A DNA stretch of 29,277 nucleotides from an uncultured Mycolicibacterium sp. Lineage in GTDB: Bacteria > Actinomycetota > Actinomycetes > Mycobacteriales > Mycobacteriaceae. Under the pieces are notes generated by a model that was given only the letters and a program-made list of their open reading frames with translations, made no database searches and was not told where the DNA came from. The stretch covers positions 1-29,277 of the forward strand of contig NZ_CALDGS010000061.1 of the NCBI RefSeq assembly GCF_937941905.1. Reading direction: 5' to 3'. Below, one piece after another: positions 16,854 through 27,063 of this stretch (positions are counted from its first letter, which is position 1; each line of letters opens with the position of its first letter). The position numbers were made by a program, and so were the translations under genes.

Positions 16854-17776
16854 GCCGGCACTTCCTGCGCGACGACGACCTCGACCCGGCCGAACAGGCC
16901 GAGGTGCTGGCGCTGGCCGCCGAGGTCAAGCGCGACCCGTTCAAGTACCGGCCGCTGGACGGCCCCCGCGGCGTGGCGGTGATCTTCGACAAGAACTCCA
17001 CCCGCACCCGGTTCTCGTTCGAGCTCGGCATCGCCCAGCTCGGCGGGCACGCCGTCGTCGTCGACGGCCGCAGCACCCAGCTCGGCCGCGACGAGACGCT
17101 GGAGGACACCGCGCGGGTACTGTCCCGCTACGTCGAGGCGATCGTGTGGCGCACCTTCGGCCAGGACCGGCTGGACGCGATGGCCGCCGCGGCGACCGTG
17201 CCGGTGGTCAACGCGCTGTCCGACGACTTCCACCCCTGCCAGGTGCTGGCCGACCTGCAGACCCTCGCCGAGCGCAAGGGCGGGTTGGCGGGCCTGCGGC
17301 TGGCCTACTTCGGCGACGGCGCCAACAACATGGCGCACTCGCTGATGCTGGGCGGGGTGACCGCCGGCATCCACGTCACCGTCGCCGCGCCGGAGGGGTT
17401 CACCCCGAACCCGGACGTGCTGGCCGCGGTGCGGGCCCGCGCCGAGCGCACCGGCGCCTCGGTCACCGTCACCACCGACCCGCAGGCCGCCGCGGCCGGG
17501 GCCGATGTGCTGGTGACCGACACCTGGACCTCGATGGGGCAGGAGAACGACGGTCTGGACCGGGTCGGGCCGTTCCGGCCGTACCAGGTCAATGCCGAGC
17601 TGCTCGCCCGGGCGGATTCGGAAGCCGTTGTGCTGCACTGCCTGCCGGCGCACCGCGGGGACGAGATCACCGACGAGGTGATGGACGGCCCGGCCAGCGC
17701 GGTGTGGGACGAGGCGGAGAACCGGCTGCACGCCCAGAAGGCGCTGCTGATCTGGTTGCTGGAGAAGTGGCGATGA
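16850..17776 (+). CDS. argF: Ornithine carbamoyltransferase
   Basis: ArgF joins ornithine and carbamoyl phosphate to give citrulline. The 308-residue protein has the carbamoyl-phosphate motif STRTR (50-54), HPCQ (128-131), and the ornithine-binding DTWTSMGQE and HCLPAHRGDEI in the C-terminal domain. All catalytic residues are present, including the Cys of HCLP. It has the usual length and an ATGA overlap on each side. Carbamoyl phosphate synthetase genes are not in the window. Confidence 0.97.
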   Translation: MSRHFLRDDDLDPAEQAEVLALAAEVKRDPFKYRPLDGPRGVAVIFDKNSTRTRFSFELGIAQLGGHAVVVDGRSTQLGRDETLEDTARVLSRYVEAIVWRTFGQDRLDAMAAAATVPVVNALSDDFHPCQVLADLQTLAERKGGLAGLRLAYFGDGANNMAHSLMLGGVTAGIHVTVAAPEGFTPNPDVLAAVRARAERTGASVTVTTDPQAAAAGADVLVTDTWTSMGQENDGLDRVGPFRPYQVNAELLARADSEAVVLHCLPAHRGDEITDEVMDGPASAVWDEAENRLHAQKALLIWLLEKWR

Positions 17777-18255
17777 CGGCCTCGGCGCCCACCCGGGCGG
17801 CCCGGCAGGCGCGCATCGTCGCGCTGCTGAGCACGCACTCGGTGCGCAGCCAGGCCGAACTGGCCGCCATGCTGGCCGCCGAGGGCATCGAGGTCACCCA
17901 GGCCACGCTGTCGAGGGACCTCGAGGAGCTCGGCGCGGTCAAGCTGCGCGGCGCCGACGGGGGCAGCGGGGTCTACGTCGTTCCCGAGGACGGCAGCCCG
18001 GTGCGCGGCGTCACCGGCGGCACCGACCGGCTGTCGCGGCTGCTGGGGGAGTTGCTGGTGTCCACCGACGCCAGCGGCAACCTGGCCGTGCTGCGCACCC
18101 CGCCCGGGGCGGCGCACTACCTGGCCGCCGCCATCGACCGCGCCGCCCTGCCCTACGTGGTCGGCACCATCGCCGGCGACGACACCATCCTCGTCGTCGC
18201 CCGCGAACCCATGACCGGCGCCGAGCTCGCCGAACAGATCGAGAAGCTGAAATAG
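17773..18255 (+). CDS. argR: Arginine repressor
   Basis: ArgR is the hexameric, arginine-responsive repressor of the arginine genes. The 160 residues comprise an N-terminal winged helix (about 10-75, with ATLSRDLEELGAVKLRG as recognition region), a linker, and the C-terminal oligomerization and arginine-binding domain ending in GTIAGDDTILVVAREP, whose Asp pair binds arginine. It lies inside the operon, overlapping argF by 4 nt, so its level should follow that of the enzymes it represses. Its likely operator is the palindrome before argC. Confidence 0.96.
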   Translation: MTASAPTRAARQARIVALLSTHSVRSQAELAAMLAAEGIEVTQATLSRDLEELGAVKLRGADGGSGVYVVPEDGSPVRGVTGGTDRLSRLLGELLVSTDASGNLAVLRTPPGAAHYLAAAIDRAALPYVVGTIAGDDTILVVAREPMTGAELAEQIEKLK

Positions 18256-18293
18256 GCCTGCGCAAAGGCTTGAACACAAAGGAGAACAGGTAA

Positions 18294-19493
18294 ATGTCGG
18301 ACCGCGTCATCCTGGCCTACTCCGGTGGCCTGGACACCTCGGTGGCCATCAGTTGGATCGGCAAAGAGACCGGCCGCGAGGTGGTGGCGGTGGCCATCGA
18401 CCTCGGCCAGGGCGGCGAGGACATGGAAGTGGTGCGCCAGCGGGCGCTGGACTGCGGCGCGGTCGAGGCCGTCGTGGTCGACGCGCGCGACGAGTTCGCC
18501 GAGGAGTACTGCGTCCCGGCCATCCAGTCCAACGCGCTCTACATGGACCGCTACCCGCTGGTCTCGGCGCTGTCCCGGCCGCTGATCGTCAAGCACCTGG
18601 TCAAGGCCGCCCGCGAGTACGGCGGCTCGATCGTGGCGCACGGCTGCACCGGCAAGGGCAACGACCAGGTCCGCTTCGAGGTCGGGTTCGCCTCGCTGGC
18701 ACCGGATCTGCAGGTCATCGCCCCGGTGCGGGACTACGCCTGGACCCGGGAGAAGGCGATCGCCTTCGCCGAGGAGAACGGCATCCCGATCAACGTCACC
18801 AAGCGCTCGCCGTTCTCCATCGACCAGAACGTGTGGGGCCGCGCGGTGGAGACCGGCTTCCTCGAGCACCTGTGGAACGCGCCGACCAAGGACGTCTACA
18901 GCTACACCGAGGACCCGACGGTCAACTGGAACACCCCCGACGAGGTCATCGTCGGCTTCGAGCGGGGCGTGCCGGTCTCGATCGACGGCCGCCGGGTGAC
19001 CGTGCTCGAGGCCATCGAGGAGCTCAACCGCCGCGCCGGCCAGCAGGGCGTGGGTCGGCTCGACGTGGTCGAGGACCGGCTGGTGGGCATCAAGAGCCGC
19101 GAGGTCTACGAGGCCCCGGGCGCGATGGTGCTGGTCACCGCGCACACCGAACTGGAGCACCTGACCCTGGAGCGCGAGCTCGGCCGGTTCAAGCGGCACA
19201 CCGACCAGAAGTGGTCCGAGCTGGTCTACGACGGGCTGTGGTTCTCGCCGCTGAAGACCGCGCTGGAGGCGTTCGTCGCCAAGACCCAGGAGCACGTCAC
19301 CGGCGAGATCCGGATGCTGCTGCACGGCGGGCACATCACCGTCAACGGCCGGCGCAGCCCGGAGTCGCTGTACGACTTCAACCTGGCCACCTACGACGAG
19401 GGCGACAGCTTCGACCAGTCGATGGCCAAGGGCTTCGTGCACATCCACGGCCTGTCGTCGCGGATCGCCGCCCGCCGCGACCTCGGCCTGTGA
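18294..19493 (+). CDS. argG: Argininosuccinate synthase
   Basis: ArgG condenses citrulline and aspartate using ATP. The 399-residue protein begins with the PP-loop (VILAYSGGLDTSVAISWIG) and has the family motif GCTGKGNDQVRFE (about 117-129), then SPFSIDQNVWGRAVE and the C-terminal helical part. Length is typical. A good AAGGAG precedes the ATG. The 38-nt gap from argR holds no clear promoter or ARG box, so read-through from the argC promoter is likely. Confidence 0.97.
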   Translation: MSDRVILAYSGGLDTSVAISWIGKETGREVVAVAIDLGQGGEDMEVVRQRALDCGAVEAVVVDARDEFAEEYCVPAIQSNALYMDRYPLVSALSRPLIVKHLVKAAREYGGSIVAHGCTGKGNDQVRFEVGFASLAPDLQVIAPVRDYAWTREKAIAFAEENGIPINVTKRSPFSIDQNVWGRAVETGFLEHLWNAPTKDVYSYTEDPTVNWNTPDEVIVGFERGVPVSIDGRRVTVLEAIEELNRRAGQQGVGRLDVVEDRLVGIKSREVYEAPGAMVLVTAHTELEHLTLERELGRFKRHTDQKWSELVYDGLWFSPLKTALEAFVAKTQEHVTGEIRMLLHGGHITVNGRRSPESLYDFNLATYDEGDSFDQSMAKGFVHIHGLSSRIAARRDLGL

Positions 19494-19592
19494 CCGTTTT
19501 CGCCCAAACGCACCAACGGGCGGGAAAGTGCGAGTAGAACTCGCCCGAACGTCGATCTCGGCGATCGGGATCTCGGCAGTGGGGACTGACAG
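19494..19592 (+). repeat. Palindromic element in the argG-argH gap
   Basis: This 99-nt gap holds the perfect hairpin GCGAGT-AGA-ACTCGC at 19530-19544. An alternative pairing of CGGGCG (19518-19523) with CGCCCG (19542-19547) is also possible. The sequence AAAGTGCGAGTAGAACTCGC resembles a palindromic motif I recall as common between mycobacterial genes, so it is probably one copy of a dispersed short repeat. It could also slow or end transcription before argH. The copy number cannot be tested here. Confidence 0.5.
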
Positions 19593-21002
19593 GTGAGCAC
19601 CAACGAGGGATCGCTGTGGGGTGGCCGCTTCGAGGGCGGCCCGTCGGACGCGCTGGCGGCGCTGAGCAAGTCCACCCACTTCGACTGGGTGCTGGCGCCC
19701 TACGACATCGCCGCCTCCAAGGCGCACGCCCGGGTGCTCCACCGGGCCGGGCTGCTGACCGAGGAGCAGCGCGACGGGCTGCTGGCCGGGCTGGACCGGC
19801 TCGCCGCCGACATCGCCGCCGGCAGCTTCGGCCCGGCCCCCACCGACGAGGACGTGCACGGCGCGCTGGAGCGCGGCCTCATCGAGCGGGTGGGGGCCGA
19901 CCTGGGCGGGCGGCTGCGGGCCGGCCGGTCCCGCAACGACCAGGTGGCCACGCTGTTCCGGCTGTGGCTGCGCGACGCGGTGCGCCGGGTCGGGGCCGGG
20001 GTGCTGGACCTGGTCGACGCGCTGGCCACCCAGGCCCAGGCGCACCCCACCGCGATCATGCCGGGCAAGACCCACCTGCAGTCCGCCCAGCCGGTGCTGC
20101 TGGCGCACCACCTGCTCGCGCACGCCCACCCGCTGCTGCGGGACGTGGACCGGCTGCTCGACTTCGACCGGCGGGCGGCGGTGTCGCCGTACGGCTCCGG
20201 CGCGCTGGCCGGTTCCTCACTGGGCCTGGACCCCGACGCCATCGCCGCCGAGCTCGGCTTCAGCGCCGCGGCCGACAACTCCATCGACGCCACCGCGGCA
20301 CGTGACTTCGCCGCCGAGGCGGCCTTCGTGTTCGCCATGATCGGCGTCGACCTGTCCCGGCTGGCTGAGGACATCATCCTCTGGAGCACAACCGAATTCG
20401 GCTATGTGACGCTGCACGACTCGTGGTCGACCGGCAGCTCGATCATGCCGCAGAAGAAGAACCCGGACATCGCCGAACTGGCCCGCGGTAAGTCCGGCCG
20501 GCTGATCGGCAACCTGTCCGGGCTGCTGGCCACGCTCAAGGCGCAGCCGCTGGCCTACAACCGGGATCTGCAGGAGGACAAGGAGCCGGTGTTCGACTCG
20601 GTGGCGCAGCTGGAGCTGCTGCTGCCGGCGATGACCGGCCTGGTCGCCACCCTGCGTTTCGACGTCGACCGGATGGCCGAGCTGGCCCCGCTGGGCTACA
20701 CCCTGGCCACCGACATGGCCGAGTGGCTGGTCCGGCGCGGGGTGCCGTTCCGGATCGCCCACGAGGCGGCCGGTGCGGCGGTGCGCACCGCCGAGGCCCG
20801 CGGGGTGGGCCTCGAGCAGCTCACCGACGAGGAGCTGGCCGGCATCCACCCGGAGCTCACCCCCGAGGTGCGCGAGGTGCTCACCGTGGCGGGCTCGGTG
20901 GCCGCCCGGAACGCCCGCGGCGGCACCGCTCCCGAGCAGGTGGCGCGCCAGCTCGGTGTGGTGCGGGAGACCACCGCGGCCCTGCGGGAGCGGCTGGGCT
21001 GA
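19593..21002 (+). CDS. argH: Argininosuccinate lyase
   Basis: ArgH splits argininosuccinate into arginine and fumarate, the last step of the pathway. The 469-residue protein starts from GTG (MSTNEGSLWGGRFEGGPSDA). It has His161 in MPGKTHLQSAQP and the fumarase/lyase signature GSSIMPQKKNPD (281-292) with its mobile catalytic Ser. Length is normal. It is separated from argG by a 99-nt gap with a palindrome, and could be read from the upstream operon or from a promoter I cannot identify. Confidence 0.96.
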   Translation: MSTNEGSLWGGRFEGGPSDALAALSKSTHFDWVLAPYDIAASKAHARVLHRAGLLTEEQRDGLLAGLDRLAADIAAGSFGPAPTDEDVHGALERGLIERVGADLGGRLRAGRSRNDQVATLFRLWLRDAVRRVGAGVLDLVDALATQAQAHPTAIMPGKTHLQSAQPVLLAHHLLAHAHPLLRDVDRLLDFDRRAAVSPYGSGALAGSSLGLDPDAIAAELGFSAAADNSIDATAARDFAAEAAFVFAMIGVDLSRLAEDIILWSTTEFGYVTLHDSWSTGSSIMPQKKNPDIAELARGKSGRLIGNLSGLLATLKAQPLAYNRDLQEDKEPVFDSVAQLELLLPAMTGLVATLRFDVDRMAELAPLGYTLATDMAEWLVRRGVPFRIAHEAAGAAVRTAEARGVGLEQLTDEELAGIHPELTPEVREVLTVAGSVAARNARGGTAPEQVARQLGVVRETTAALRERLG

Positions 21003-21030
21003 TCCACCGGCGGTTGTCGGTGCCGTCCCC

Positions 21031-21036
21031 TACCAT
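21031..21036 (+). promoter_or_regulatory. Possible -10 element of the small exported-protein gene
   Basis: TACCAT fits TANNNT and would start a leader of about 50 nt carrying the GGGGAGGAACG ribosome-binding site. No matching -35 is seen, so this is weak. Confidence 0.3.
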
Positions 21037-21092
21037 TCGGCTCGTACGTCGCCGGGGGAGATTCGCGACGTGCATCGTCGAGGGGAGGAACG

Positions 21093-21398
21093 ATGACACG
21101 CATCCTGGGGGTGGTCGCGGCACTGTTCGCCGTGGCCGTCGGGACGGCCGGGCCGGTGGCGGCGCAGCCGGACCCGTACGTGCCGATCCCGCCGTTCTGG
21201 TGTCCGGGCAACCCGCACGGGGCCATCTCCGGCAGCGGGTACGGGGGCTACTGCGAGGGCAAGACGTTCCCGGACGGCACCCGGTTGAACACCTGGCGGC
21301 TCGGGGCGTTCTGGCAACCGATCCGCTGCATCATTCCCGACGGCACGCCCAACCCGCCGCTGGCTGGCCCGGGCGGGTGCGGCGGGTTCCTGGACTGA
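21093..21398 (+). CDS. Small exported protein with four cysteines, function unknown
   Basis: This 101-residue protein has a clear Sec signal peptide: Arg3, a hydrophobic stretch (ILGVVAALFAVAVGTA) and a likely cut after VAA (residue 24). The mature part of about 77 residues is rich in Pro and Gly. It has four Cys (37, 54, 79, 96) that could form two disulfides, in contexts FWCPGNPHG, GGYCEGKTF, IRCIIPDG and GGCGGFLD. It resembles small secreted proteins common in mycobacteria, but I recognise no named family. A strong GGGGAGG precedes the ATG. It converges on the ABC-F gene with only 4 nt between stop codons. Confidence 0.85.
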   Translation: MTRILGVVAALFAVAVGTAGPVAAQPDPYVPIPPFWCPGNPHGAISGSGYGGYCEGKTFPDGTRLNTWRLGAFWQPIRCIIPDGTPNPPLAGPGGCGGFLD

Positions 21399-21402
21399 GC
21401 CG

Positions 21403-21409
<7 letters not shown>
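21392..21409. terminator. Palindrome spanning both stop codons of convergent genes, likely bidirectional terminator
   Basis: GGACTGA-GCCG-TCAGTCC is a perfect 7-bp stem with a 4-nt loop. The left arm ends with the TGA of the exported protein and the right arm begins with the TGA (reverse strand) of the ABC-F gene. There is no U-tract. Confidence 0.55.
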
Positions 21410-23166
<1,757 letters not shown>

Positions 23167-23175
23167 CGCCCGCCG

Positions 23176-23181
23176 ATGATA
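23176..23181 (-). promoter_or_regulatory. -10 element of the ABC-F gene
   Basis: TATCAT on the minus strand fits TANNNT. Nine bases lie between it and the ATG at 23166, giving a leader of only about 2-3 nt. Confidence 0.5.
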
Positions 23182-23206
23182 GGCCGGTGGCGCACCGGCG
23201 CTGTGC

Positions 23207-23212
23207 CATGAT
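23207..23212 (+). promoter_or_regulatory. Possible -10 element of the Rv1683-type gene
   Basis: CATGAT is one base off a TANNNT -10. It would give a leader of about 55 nt ending in the strong AAGGAGG (23260-23266). It faces away from the ABC-F promoter 26 bp distant. Confidence 0.3.
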
Positions 23213-23273
23213 GGCGTCGTCCGGATCACTCCGAGCAGCCGAAAGCGACGCAGGCGATGAAGGAGGACGCGCG

Positions 23274-26258
23274 GTGGTGAACCTCTCGTCGATCACCCGG
23301 CCGGTGGGGCGACTGGTGGCCACCGCGCAGAACGGTCTGGAGATCCTGCGCTACGGCGGGCTGCGCACCGGGGACGTGCCGTCGCCGTTCCAGATCATCC
23401 AGAGCGTGCCGATGTACCGGCTGCGCCGCTACTTCCCGCCCGACGCGCGGCCGGACGCGCCGCCGGCCGGACCGCCGGTGCTCATGGTGCACCCGATGAT
23501 GATGTCGGCCGACATGTGGGACGTGACCCGCGAGCACGGCGCGGTCGGCATCCTGCACCGGGCCGGGATCGACCCGTGGGTCATCGATTTCGGGTCCCCG
23601 GACAAGGTGGAGGGCGGCATGGAGCGCACCCTGGCCGACCACGTGGTGGCGCTGTCGGAGGCCATCGACGTGGTCAAGAAGGTCACCGGCCGCGACGTGC
23701 ACCTCGCCGGCTACTCGCAGGGCGGCATGTTCTGCTACCAGGCCGCCGCCTACCGCCGCAGCAAGGACCTGGCCAGCGTCATCGCCTTCGGCGCCCCGGT
23801 CGACACGCTGGCCGCGCTGCCGCTGAACATCCCGGCCAACATCGGCGCGGTCGGGGCCGACTTCATGGCCGACCACGTCTTCAACCGCATCGACATCCCG
23901 GGCTGGCTGGCCCGCACCGGGTTCCAGATCCTCGACCCGATCAAGACCGCGCAGGCCCGCATCGAGTTCCTGCGCCAGCTGCACGACCGGGAGGCGCTGC
24001 TGCCGCGCGAACAGCAGCGCCGCTTCCTGGCCTCGGAGGGCTGGATCGCCTGGTCCGGCCCGGCCATCCAGGAACTGCTCAAGCAGTTCATCGCGCACAA
24101 CCGGATGATGACCGGCGGCTTCTCCATCCACGGCGAGCTGGTCACGCTCTCCGACATCACCTGCCCGATCCTGGCGGTGATCGGCGAGGTCGACGACATC
24201 GGCCAGCCGCTGTCGGTGCGTGGCATCCGGCGGGCCGCCCCCGAGGCCGACGTGTACGAATTCTCGCTGCGCGCCGGGCATTTCGGGCTGGTGGTGGGCT
24301 CCAAGGCGTCGTCGGAGACCTGGCCGACGGTGGCCGGCTGGGTGCGCTGGATCAACGGTGACGGCAAGCTGCCCGAGCAGATCGTGCCGATGCCGTTCCA
24401 GCAGCCCGAACCGAACCAGTCCGGGGTGTCGGTCAGCGACCGGGTGATGCACACCGCCGCGGCCGCCGCCGAGATGGCGCTGCAGCTGGCCCGCTCGACC
24501 GCCGACACCGTGGTCACCGCCAACCGGTCGGCCCGGGCGCTGGCGGTGGAGACGGCGCGCACGCTGCCCCGGCTCACCCGGCTCGGCCAGATCAACGAGC
24601 ACACCCGCATCTCGCTGGGCCGCGTGCTGGCCGAGCAGGCCCGCGACAACCCGCGCGGGGAGTGCCTGCTGTTCGACGGCCGGGTGCACACCTACGAGGC
24701 GGTCAACCGGCGCATCGACAACGTGGTGCGCGGCCTGATCGAGGTGGGCGTGCGGCAGGGCAGCCGGGTCGGGGTGCTGATGGACACCCGGCCCAGCGCG
24801 CTGGTGGCGATCACCGCGCTGTCGCGCCTCGGCGCGGTCGCGGTGCTCATGCCCCCGGACGTCGACCTGGCCGAGGCCGCCCGGCTGGGCGGGATCACCG
24901 ATGTCATCGCCGATCCCGGCCACCTGCAGGCCGCCCGCCGGCTGCACATGCGGGTGCTGGTGCTCGGCAGCGCCGAGAGCCGCGACCGGGGCGACATCCC
25001 CGAGGCCGACGACGTCGTCGACCTGGAACGCATCGACCCGGACGCGGTGGAACTGCCCGGCTGGTACCGGCCCAACCCGGGGCTGGCCCGCGACCTGGCG
25101 TTCATCGCGTTCAGCTCGATCGGCGGCGAACTGGTGGCCCGCCAGATCACCAACTGGCGGTGGGCGGTCTCGGCGTTCGGCACCGCCTCGGCGGCCAACC
25201 TGGGCCGCGGCGACACCGTGCTGTGCCTGACCCCGCTGCACCACCAGTCCGGGCTGCTGGTCGCGCTCGGCGGTGCGGTGGTCGGCGGCTCCCGCATCGC
25301 GCTCACCCGCGGGGTGCGGCCGGAACGGTTCGTGCACGAGATCCGCCAGTACGGCGTCACCGTCGTCTCCTACACCTGGGCGATGCTGCGCGAGGTCATC
25401 GACCACCCGTCGTTCGCGCTGCACGGCAGCCACCCGGTGCGGCTGTTCATCGGCTCCGGCATGCCCGCCGGGCTGTGGAAGCGGGTGGTGGAGGTGTTCG
25501 AGCCCGCCCGGGTGGTCGAGTTCTTCGCCACCACCGACGGGCAGGCGGTGCTGGCCAACGTCGCCGGGCACAAGATCGGCAGCAAGGGCCGCCCGCTGCC
25601 CGGGCTGCGCAGCGTCGAACTGGCCGCCTACGACCCGGACGACGACCTCATCCTCGAGGACGAGGTCGGGTTCGTCCGGCGCGCCGAAAACAACCAGGTC
25701 GGCGTGCTGCTGGCCCGGCCGCGCGGGCCCATCGACCCCACCGCCACGGTGCGGCGCGGCGTGTTCGCCCCCGCCGACACCTGGGTGTCGACCGAGTACC
25801 TGTTCCGCCGTGACGAGGACGGCGACTACTGGCTGGTCGACAACCGCGCCGGGGTGATCCGCACGCCGCGCGGCCCGGTGTACACCGCCGCGGTCAACGA
25901 CCAGGTGGGCCGGCTCGACGCGGTCGACATGGCGGTCACCTACGGGGTGCGGGTGGGCGACCGCGAGGTGGCGGTGACCGCGCTGGCGGTGCGGCCGGGC
26001 GGGTCCATCCCGAGCGCCGACCTGTCCGAGGCGCTGGCCGACCTGCCGGTCGGCAACCCGCCCGACATCGTGCACGTCGTGCCCCGGATGGAGCTCGGCG
26101 CGGCCTACCGCCCGCTGGTGGAGCCGCTGCGCAGGGCCGGCATCCCGCGGGCCTCCCGTAACGCCTGGTGCCTGGATCCCGATACGAATCGGTACAGGCG
26201 GTTCACCGCGGCGCTCCGGGCCGAGCTGCTCGGCACCCGCGGCGCGACCGCCGAGTGA
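23274..26258 (+). CDS. Rv1683-type fusion: PhaC-like alpha/beta hydrolase plus acyl-CoA synthetase-like domain
   Basis: The 994-residue protein matches in length and layout the M. tuberculosis Rv1683 protein (about 999 residues), annotated as a bifunctional lipase/acyl-CoA synthase and tied to neutral-lipid storage. The N-terminal half resembles PHA synthase PhaC, but the nucleophile box is GYSQG (Ser148) and not GxCxG. Asp307 or Asp308 (IGEVDDIG) and His336 (RAGHFG) complete a likely triad. The second half (from about 450) is adenylate-forming-like. However, the P-loop reads FIAFSSIGGELVARQ (610-624) instead of TSGTTGxPK, and no clear C-terminal catalytic Lys is seen, so synthetase activity is doubtful. 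GTG 23274 (or 23277) follows AAGGAGG; the upstream open frame lacks such a site. Confidence 0.9.
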   Translation: MVNLSSITRPVGRLVATAQNGLEILRYGGLRTGDVPSPFQIIQSVPMYRLRRYFPPDARPDAPPAGPPVLMVHPMMMSADMWDVTREHGAVGILHRAGIDPWVIDFGSPDKVEGGMERTLADHVVALSEAIDVVKKVTGRDVHLAGYSQGGMFCYQAAAYRRSKDLASVIAFGAPVDTLAALPLNIPANIGAVGADFMADHVFNRIDIPGWLARTGFQILDPIKTAQARIEFLRQLHDREALLPREQQRRFLASEGWIAWSGPAIQELLKQFIAHNRMMTGGFSIHGELVTLSDITCPILAVIGEVDDIGQPLSVRGIRRAAPEADVYEFSLRAGHFGLVVGSKASSETWPTVAGWVRWINGDGKLPEQIVPMPFQQPEPNQSGVSVSDRVMHTAAAAAEMALQLARSTADTVVTANRSARALAVETARTLPRLTRLGQINEHTRISLGRVLAEQARDNPRGECLLFDGRVHTYEAVNRRIDNVVRGLIEVGVRQGSRVGVLMDTRPSALVAITALSRLGAVAVLMPPDVDLAEAARLGGITDVIADPGHLQAARRLHMRVLVLGSAESRDRGDIPEADDVVDLERIDPDAVELPGWYRPNPGLARDLAFIAFSSIGGELVARQITNWRWAVSAFGTASAANLGRGDTVLCLTPLHHQSGLLVALGGAVVGGSRIALTRGVRPERFVHEIRQYGVTVVSYTWAMLREVIDHPSFALHGSHPVRLFIGSGMPAGLWKRVVEVFEPARVVEFFATTDGQAVLANVAGHKIGSKGRPLPGLRSVELAAYDPDDDLILEDEVGFVRRAENNQVGVLLARPRGPIDPTATVRRGVFAPADTWVSTEYLFRRDEDGDYWLVDNRAGVIRTPRGPVYTAAVNDQVGRLDAVDMAVTYGVRVGDREVAVTALAVRPGGSIPSADLSEALADLPVGNPPDIVHVVPRMELGAAYRPLVEPLRRAGIPRASRNAWCLDPDTNRYRRFTAALRAELLGTRGATAE

Positions 26259-26285
26259 CGCCCGGCCGGGTGCCGGGCGCACTGC

Positions 26286-26291
26286 TAGGCT
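26286..26291 (+). promoter_or_regulatory. -10 element before the exported protein / Trm112 / mpg unit
   Basis: TAGGCT fits TANNNT. It would give a leader of about 47 nt ending in GGAGG at 26336-26340. No -35 is obvious. Confidence 0.4.
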
Positions 26292-26344
26292 CCGGCGTGG
26301 CGGCAACCGCCGCCCGGCCGGTACGGCGCCGAACTGGAGGATCG

Positions 26345-26836
26345 ATGACGCGATCGATGACGCGCGGGAACTGGCGGCGCACCGCCGCGCGGGCCGTCGC
26401 CTGCGGCGCGCTGGCGGTGGGCACGCTGTTCGCCCCGTTGTCGGTGGGGATCGGCACCGCCAACGCCGACGTGCTCGACGACGTCTACGCCGAGTACGCC
26501 ACCGGTGCCGGCGGGGGACAGGTCTCCAAGCTGGTCGAGAAGGCGATGAAGCTGCGGGCCCTCGGCTTCCGGCCCACCAAGGGCCATCTCGACAAGATCG
26601 AGCAGGCCCTGGCCTACCGCCCCAATCAGAAACCGCTGATCGAGGCGCTCGAAACCACCATCGCCTACCAGCGCAAGCGGCAGGCGCAGGCGGACAACTC
26701 GATCACCGGCACCGGGCCGTTCACCATTGGCATCAACCAGCCGCCGCCCGGCGTCCCGGCCGATCCGCACAACCCCAACACCGCCGGCGTTTTCATCTCG
26801 CCCGGCGGTGGCGTCCAGCAGCAGCTCACGCCGTGA
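26345..26836 (+). CDS. Exported protein, function unknown
   Basis: This 163-residue protein has a Sec signal peptide: basic start (MTRSMTRGNWRRTAARA), a hydrophobic core (VACGALAVGTLFAPLSVGIG) and a cut probably after TANA (residue 41). The mature part begins DVLDDVYAEYATGAGGGQVS and holds a helical region (LVEKAMKLRALGFRPTKGHL.. LIEALETTIAYQRKRQ), then a Pro/Gly-rich tail. The mature chain has no Cys and no lipobox. I recognise no named family. GGAGG is 4 nt before ATG 26345 and 16 nt before the in-frame ATG 26357, so the first is preferred. Its TGA overlaps the GTG of the next gene by 4 nt. Confidence 0.82.
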   Translation: MTRSMTRGNWRRTAARAVACGALAVGTLFAPLSVGIGTANADVLDDVYAEYATGAGGGQVSKLVEKAMKLRALGFRPTKGHLDKIEQALAYRPNQKPLIEALETTIAYQRKRQAQADNSITGTGPFTIGINQPPPGVPADPHNPNTAGVFISPGGGVQQQLTP

Positions 26837-27063
26837 CCCGCGCGATCGACGACCGGCTGCTGGCGATCCTGGTCTGCCCGGCCGACCGCGGCCCGCTGCT
26901 GCTGGTGGAGGGCGAGTGCCTGTACAACCCGCGGCTGCGGCGGGCCTACCCGATCCAGGACGGCATCCCGGTGCTGCTCGTCGACGAGGCCGTCACGGTC
27001 ACCGACGACGCCGAGCACGAGCGGTTGGTGCGGCACGGCCGGAGCGCCCCCGGCGCATCGTGA
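26833..27063 (+). CDS. Trm112/UPF0434-like small protein (Rv1684-type)
   Basis: This 76-residue protein has the family pattern LLAILVCPADRGPLLLVEGE.. LYNPRLRRAYPIQDGIPVLL. In eukaryotes and archaea Trm112 is an activator subunit of methyltransferases. The role of the bacterial members is mostly unknown. Only two cysteines (15 and 29) are present, so a four-Cys zinc site is not complete. It starts at GTG overlapping the previous stop, and its own stop overlaps the mpg start (GTGA at both ends), implying coupled translation. Confidence 0.88.
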   Translation: MTRAIDDRLLAILVCPADRGPLLLVEGECLYNPRLRRAYPIQDGIPVLLVDEAVTVTDDAEHERLVRHGRSAPGAS

